From assembly GCA_947846985.1 (NCBI GenBank), contig CANTUZ010000001.1, positions 113,167,757 through 113,231,756 on the forward strand: a stretch of DNA of 64,000 bases, read 5' to 3'. The first letter of the stretch is position 1. Every line of letters starts with the position of its first letter. The translations under genes and the position numbers were made by a program. Positions 59,501 to 64,000 of this stretch are shown in pieces. The notes below the pieces were generated by a model. That model was not told the DNA's origin and made no database searches. It saw nothing but the letters and a program-made list of their open reading frames with translations. The stretch is from Fratercula arctica. Its lineage: Eukaryota; Chordata; Aves; Charadriiformes; Alcidae.

Positions 59501-62500
59501 GTGTTACTGGATACGATGTTCACAGGGTCTTCCAGGTATATCAATAAACCTCTTTGTTTAGATTAATTCAGTCCTCTTGGTTTCAAATTCAGTAGCGTAA
59601 CATTTTCTTTTGAATTGTCATATTCCTGGCCAAAAGAAAATGCCAAACTCTAGTACTTTTGTGGTGTGTAGGTCTTCCAGCTGAGACACTACTAGTCTTC
59701 CTTCTTTTCTATCAGCATTAATGTGATTGGAGTGCTCTTTCCCAGCATGGAAAAGTGAATGGAAATTTAAGAATATGTTTTTACTGATTAAGAATGGGAG
59801 ATCCTGCATGCTAAATGTACCATTTTTTCTGCTTTTGCCTTACAAGATGACAACTGCAATGTTTGCTCTCGAAGCTGATTTTGAATAATAAGCCTTCATG
59901 CTTATATTACTGGAAGGTTAAATGTTAATATACTCTATATGGAACTGTACCTTGAAGTAATTTATAAGCTGAATACAAGATCTAAACCTGTTGCTTAGTA
60001 AGCATCGCTCTGCCGACATCTAAAGACTTATCAAGAATTATGCCAGCTACTTTGAATTTAAGGTTTAGGCTAAGCCTCTAAACTTTGATTTAATGACATT
60101 TTCTCTCCCTTTGTATTAAAAGTCGCAGAAAAGAGGAAAATCTCAATGGACCTGTGACATGAGAAACAATATCATTTTTGCAGGAGCCATTATAATTTCT
60201 CATGTCACTGCAAACAAATAAGGAATCTTTAATCCAAGGACAAACGTCATGTAACGCTTTTATCTGTCATCTCAATATACATTTTCATATTTAAAAGTAT
60301 CATGCAGCATTAGCAAGCTATTGCACTGCATACTAAAAATATTGTGAAAAAGTCATTAGGGCATACTTTAACTGGCTATGAAGACTCATTACTTTGGTTC
60401 TAGTTAATGTTTCTAATTGCAGTTGATTCTTGATTTGCAAGATTTCTTTTCTTTTTTCTTTTTTCTTTTTTTTTTAAGAGGAAATTTGTTTACTCACCAA
60501 AGCTCCAAAAATGTATTTTTAAAACCTAATATGACCAGGTAACTTGTAACAATGGATGTTCTGTTAATACAGCTGGTAATAAATTTCACTCAGAAAAAAC
60601 CATATAAATTTGAGACAGAAGACTTAATAATAGATTGAACAAATAAGTAAAAAAGGCAAATATTCCTTTTAGCAGAAACATGACACTTATTACTGCATTT
60701 CACATTTGCTTTCACTTTTTGTACAAATATAACACAATTGCTTACAACTGTCAAAATAAGGCAAAGATGCATGCCCACTTGATAATCTCTTCAGTAACTT
60801 CTGGCATCTCAATAATGACCTCAAACTCATTGCTTGTTGAGGTATATAGTTTCTTTATATTAAATAGTAGCCTGATGCAAGAAATCAAAGAACATATCTA
60901 TCTCAGTTCAAGAAAGTACCAACGGAATTGATCTAAATGTTCAGCAAACAAGAGCTACATTTTAGGGGTAGCCTGAAATGCTGTAAGACTAAGAAGATTC
61001 AGGAATCACTGTGATCTAGACAATTCTCTGAATCATTGCTCATCCTTCTTGTTCGGAGGGGGGAAAGTTTACTGCTGCCCTATTGTAGTAGATTGTGAAC
61101 TTTTTTCCAACTCCTGTTTGCTCAGCTGCTTTCATCTGTGAGTTGGAGAAGAGAAGCAAAGGGGACAGTTAGCAAGTAGTCTTTTCTCTTCTTAAACTTG
61201 CTGATAAGCCAAGTAGCTCGAGGATGATTTCCCTTGTGTGACTGTGCAACCTGAGGCAGAATTGAGTCTGACTAAAAGCTGTTCCTAAAAAAGAAATTAT
61301 TTACTGTGTTTTATTACCTCTTTATTCCAAAAATAAGCAGAGCTGAGAATGCACAGTGGATTATTTTTTTCCTACTGATTTTGTGTTTGTTGTTTTCGTT
61401 TTCTTTCCCAGTTAGAAAGAAAATTCCCTTCTGCGACTATATGCATGTGTTTAGCCTGTAGTAAAAGAACTATAAAGATGTCCATCATAGTACTTTCAAC
61501 ATTTTCAGGTCACTGCTTCAACCATGTAAATTCCTATCCGTTGCATGATTGCAGCTGGCTAGCTACTGTTAAACTGTTGTTGGACCTTCTGTGCAGAGAA
61601 CACCTACTTCATGTCAGTGGAGTGATTTTGGCCAAAATGCTTCGAGGTAGTAAGTAGGATGTATCACACACAGTCAGTAGGTAAAAAGAGACCAGGACTG
61701 CTGGTGCACTCCACAAGTTTACTTTTTCACTATCTTGTTTAGGAAAGCCATGTTTTGGCCCTTCCTACTTTTTTGTGTGTGTGTGTGTTGTTGGCCTTTA
61801 GTTTGTTCCTACTCAGTCTCCCAAATGTTGTCTTTTTCCTCCAGTAACAACTTCTTAAACAAACGAAAAGGGGGGGGGGGGGGAACATGGGGGGAGGAAG
61901 GGCCTTTGACTCTCTGAAACATTTTCGTGATCTGTTCGTGTGCATTGTCTCATTTTCTTCTTCCAAATCTGACCCTTTGTCTCCAAGAGCCTTATTCTCC
62001 TCCATGTTTTTCCCCTTATTCTCACTCAGTCCATCTTGGTCTCTTTGTCTGAAAAGTCTCGATGCTCTTTCCACTAACTCTCCTTCCCCTGCCCTCAGTC
62101 TCTTCTTCACCTTTTCTTTCCCTCAGGATTTCCCCCATGCTCCTTGCAGATTTGCCACCCCCCGTTCCCATCCATGTGGGTGATGACCTGATATGGGTGT
62201 CTGCAGGCGCCAGCTCCCACACTGGGTGCATGAGCGCTCAGAGGCGGAGGGAGAGGGGGAGCAGAGAGGGAGCACAGACCTCCTGTCAGAGGGTTTTCTT
62301 GGCAGCTGCCTCCCAGTCCTTGAGCATAGCAGCCCCTCTGTAGCTCAGCTGGGAAGAAAGAGCAGCTCAGTTCATCCCACAGACTCTGTTTCCCTCGTAT
62401 ATCCCTTCTTTTCTCTTCTCAGCCAGCAGGAGATGGGAGTAGGTATTCTTCCTCTTAAATAGAAAAGGGTGTGCGGTCAGAGGAAAGAGCATTGATCCTC

Positions 62501-63570
62501 AGCCTGACTCCCCCCTGTAATGTTTAGCTCTTAATATATTTTTCTATAATAACTAGCATGCAATTCTTGGGGAGGGGGAGAAGAACTGTGAAAGCATTAT
62601 TTTTAAGTTCCCTGGGGCAGGGTTTGTCTTTTATTGTTCCTATACAGCAATGTGAATATGTGATGCAATGTGGGGAATAACATTTTAAATAAACACAAAA
62701 AATTATTTCCCTTTGTTAGATTCTTGGCTGAGAACTGGCTGGCTGAGGAGAATGAGCCACTCTTTCACTTACAAGTGTATGCCTCCAGCTGCACAGGGAA
62801 GAAACCTGTGCTATACTAATTCTGGGGAAAGATAAAGGGCCTCACTCCTCAAGAGCTTTTATGATTACTTAAAAGTGGTTTTGCAATCTGGAAAAAAAAA
62901 AAAAAAAGAAACCAAACCCCAAAAGACTAAATAAACATGAAGGGAATGCAGAAGGAAAATAGAAGTTTTCCTTGTTGCCAGACTGTACAATATGTGGATA
63001 GTGTAGGTATCTGTGTTCCCTTCTGTCCCCATCCCTGAAAAAGCAGAGTTACTCTCTACTAAAAGTAAAGTTAAACTAAATGCCAATTCTAATTAGCCAC
63101 TGAGAATTTTGCTGTTGACTTTCATGGTAAGAGAATGTCACTCCGTGTGCTTCAGCACAGGAGCAGACCTTCCAGAGCTCTGGGGAAGAACCAGAGGGAA
63201 TAGAGGTTTTATAAATTTAGAGGAAAATGTAGAAGAGAGAAAAAGACCATGTAGTTTCTAGGCAAGGGCAGGAACCGTACATATGGGAGGTGCCCAGCTG
63301 GGAGCAGAGTGAGAGGAGTGGCACCCAGATGTTCCCAGCTCCATCACCGTGGGAACTTCCTTGCTGGAGAGCTGGGTCAGGAGGATTTAGCCTCTTCCAA
63401 GTGGCATTTTTCAAACATCCCAATAGAGCCAAGAATTGCAGCCCTGCACTGGGGAAGGTGGATGCTGAGTTCTAACAAAAACCAGGGTTTCCTTGGCAAT
63501 GTTTTGCTCTCAGGGAGAGTGATGATTTGGGACCTGAATGTAGGGGGTCAGGTGTCTCAGCTGGGCCCAT
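56531..63570. other. Intergenic DNA, no gene seen
   Basis: AT-rich sequence with low-complexity tracts: C11 at 57266-57276, T/G-rich DNA at 57420-57500, a GTGT tract near 61771-61788 and G14 at 61870-61883. Somewhat GC-richer at 61900-62350. ORFs up to 131 codons (58500-58895 -, 61739-62110 -) show no domain. I see no exon of the gene that follows CADM2 in other vertebrates (VGLL3). Confidence 0.5.
61870..61883 (+). repeat. G14 homopolymer
   Basis: Fourteen consecutive G, followed within 7 nt by another G run. A quadruplex-prone and length-unstable site. Confidence 0.9.
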
Positions 63571-64000
63571 GAATCACAGAATCACAGAATGGCAGGGGTT
63601 GGAAGGCACCTCTGGAGATCATCTAGTCCAACCCCCTTGCCAGAGCAGGGTCACGTAGAGCACGTTGGACAGAAACGCATCCAGACAGGTTTTGAACATC
63701 TCCAGAGAAGGAGATATTCAAACAGCTTGTCTGGGCAGCCTGTTCCAGTGCTCTGTTAGCCTCAAAGTAAAGAAGTTTTTCCTCAGGTTGAGGTGGAATT
63801 TCCTGTGTTCCAGTTTGTGCCCATTGCCCCTTGTCCTGTCACCACTGAGAAGAATCTGGCCCCGTCCTCTTGACACCTGCCCTTTAGATATTTATAAACA
63901 TTGATAAGATCCTCTCTCGGTCTTCTCTTCCCCAGGCTAAACAGACACAGATCTCTCAGCCGTTCCTCATAAGAGAGGTGCTCCATTCCCTTGATAATCT
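63571..64000 (-). mobile_element. CR1 LINE 3' end (minus strand), cut by the window edge
   Basis: Starts on the + strand with GAATCACAGAATCACAGAAT, the reverse of the CR1 octamer end, followed by the usual 3' UTR words (ATCTAGTCCAACCCCC). Minus-strand coding remnants between 63986 and 63783 include EHLSYEERLRDLCLFSLGKR and VYKYLKGRC, the end of the RT. It differs in detail from the copies at 21929 and 55352, so it is another subfamily. The copy continues past 64000. Confidence 0.9.

Noticed and set aside
23471..63570. Exons of the gene expected after CADM2 (VGLL3)
   Set aside because: No ORF resembles it; it presumably lies beyond the right edge.
1..64000. CRISPR arrays, rRNA, tRNA, operons or prophage features
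   Set aside because: None seen; exon structure, CR1 LINEs and base composition show vertebrate nuclear DNA.

Overview
This window is vertebrate nuclear DNA, almost certainly from a bird. It is AT-rich and gene-poor, it contains spliced exons with classic GT-AG borders, and its dominant mobile elements are CR1 LINEs. These have the typical bird 3' ends: tandem copies of an ATTCTRTG-like octamer and a reverse transcriptase C-terminus with motifs such as [12 protein letters not shown] and RGDLI.

The only protein-coding gene I can support is the 3' end of CADM2 (SynCAM2), a neuronal immunoglobulin-superfamily adhesion protein, on the + strand. Positions 1-9173 are the last part of an intron. The transmembrane exon is 9174-9299, a 1.57-kb intron follows, and the terminal coding exon is 10874-10992 (stop codon 10990-10992). 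The 3' untranslated region starts at 10993. A canonical poly(A) signal lies at 11896-11901, and further AATAAA hexamers downstream leave room for a much longer 3' UTR.

From about 12 kb to the right edge I see no further host gene. It reads as the CADM2 3' flank followed by intergenic desert, with simple repeats, a few very old and decayed interspersed repeats (MIR-like, palindromic amniote elements, an L2/L3-like tail) and five CR1 pieces. The CR1 pieces are: a 1.5-kb minus-strand copy at 21929-23470; an internally deleted minus-strand copy at 38504-40175 that joins an ORF1 fragment to a reverse transcriptase tail; an old minus-strand copy (about 54450-56530) split by a younger plus-strand copy (about 55352-55996); and a minus-strand 3' end at 63571 that runs off the window.

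I found no tRNA, rRNA, CRISPR array, intact retroelement, endogenous virus or gene cluster, and no convincing new system. The most informative observations are the composite CR1 with two internal deletions, the nested CR1 pair, the cluster of decayed palindromic repeats just downstream of CADM2, and several perfect hairpins or palindromes in non-coding DNA. All family assignments come from reading and memory of consensus features; no search was run.
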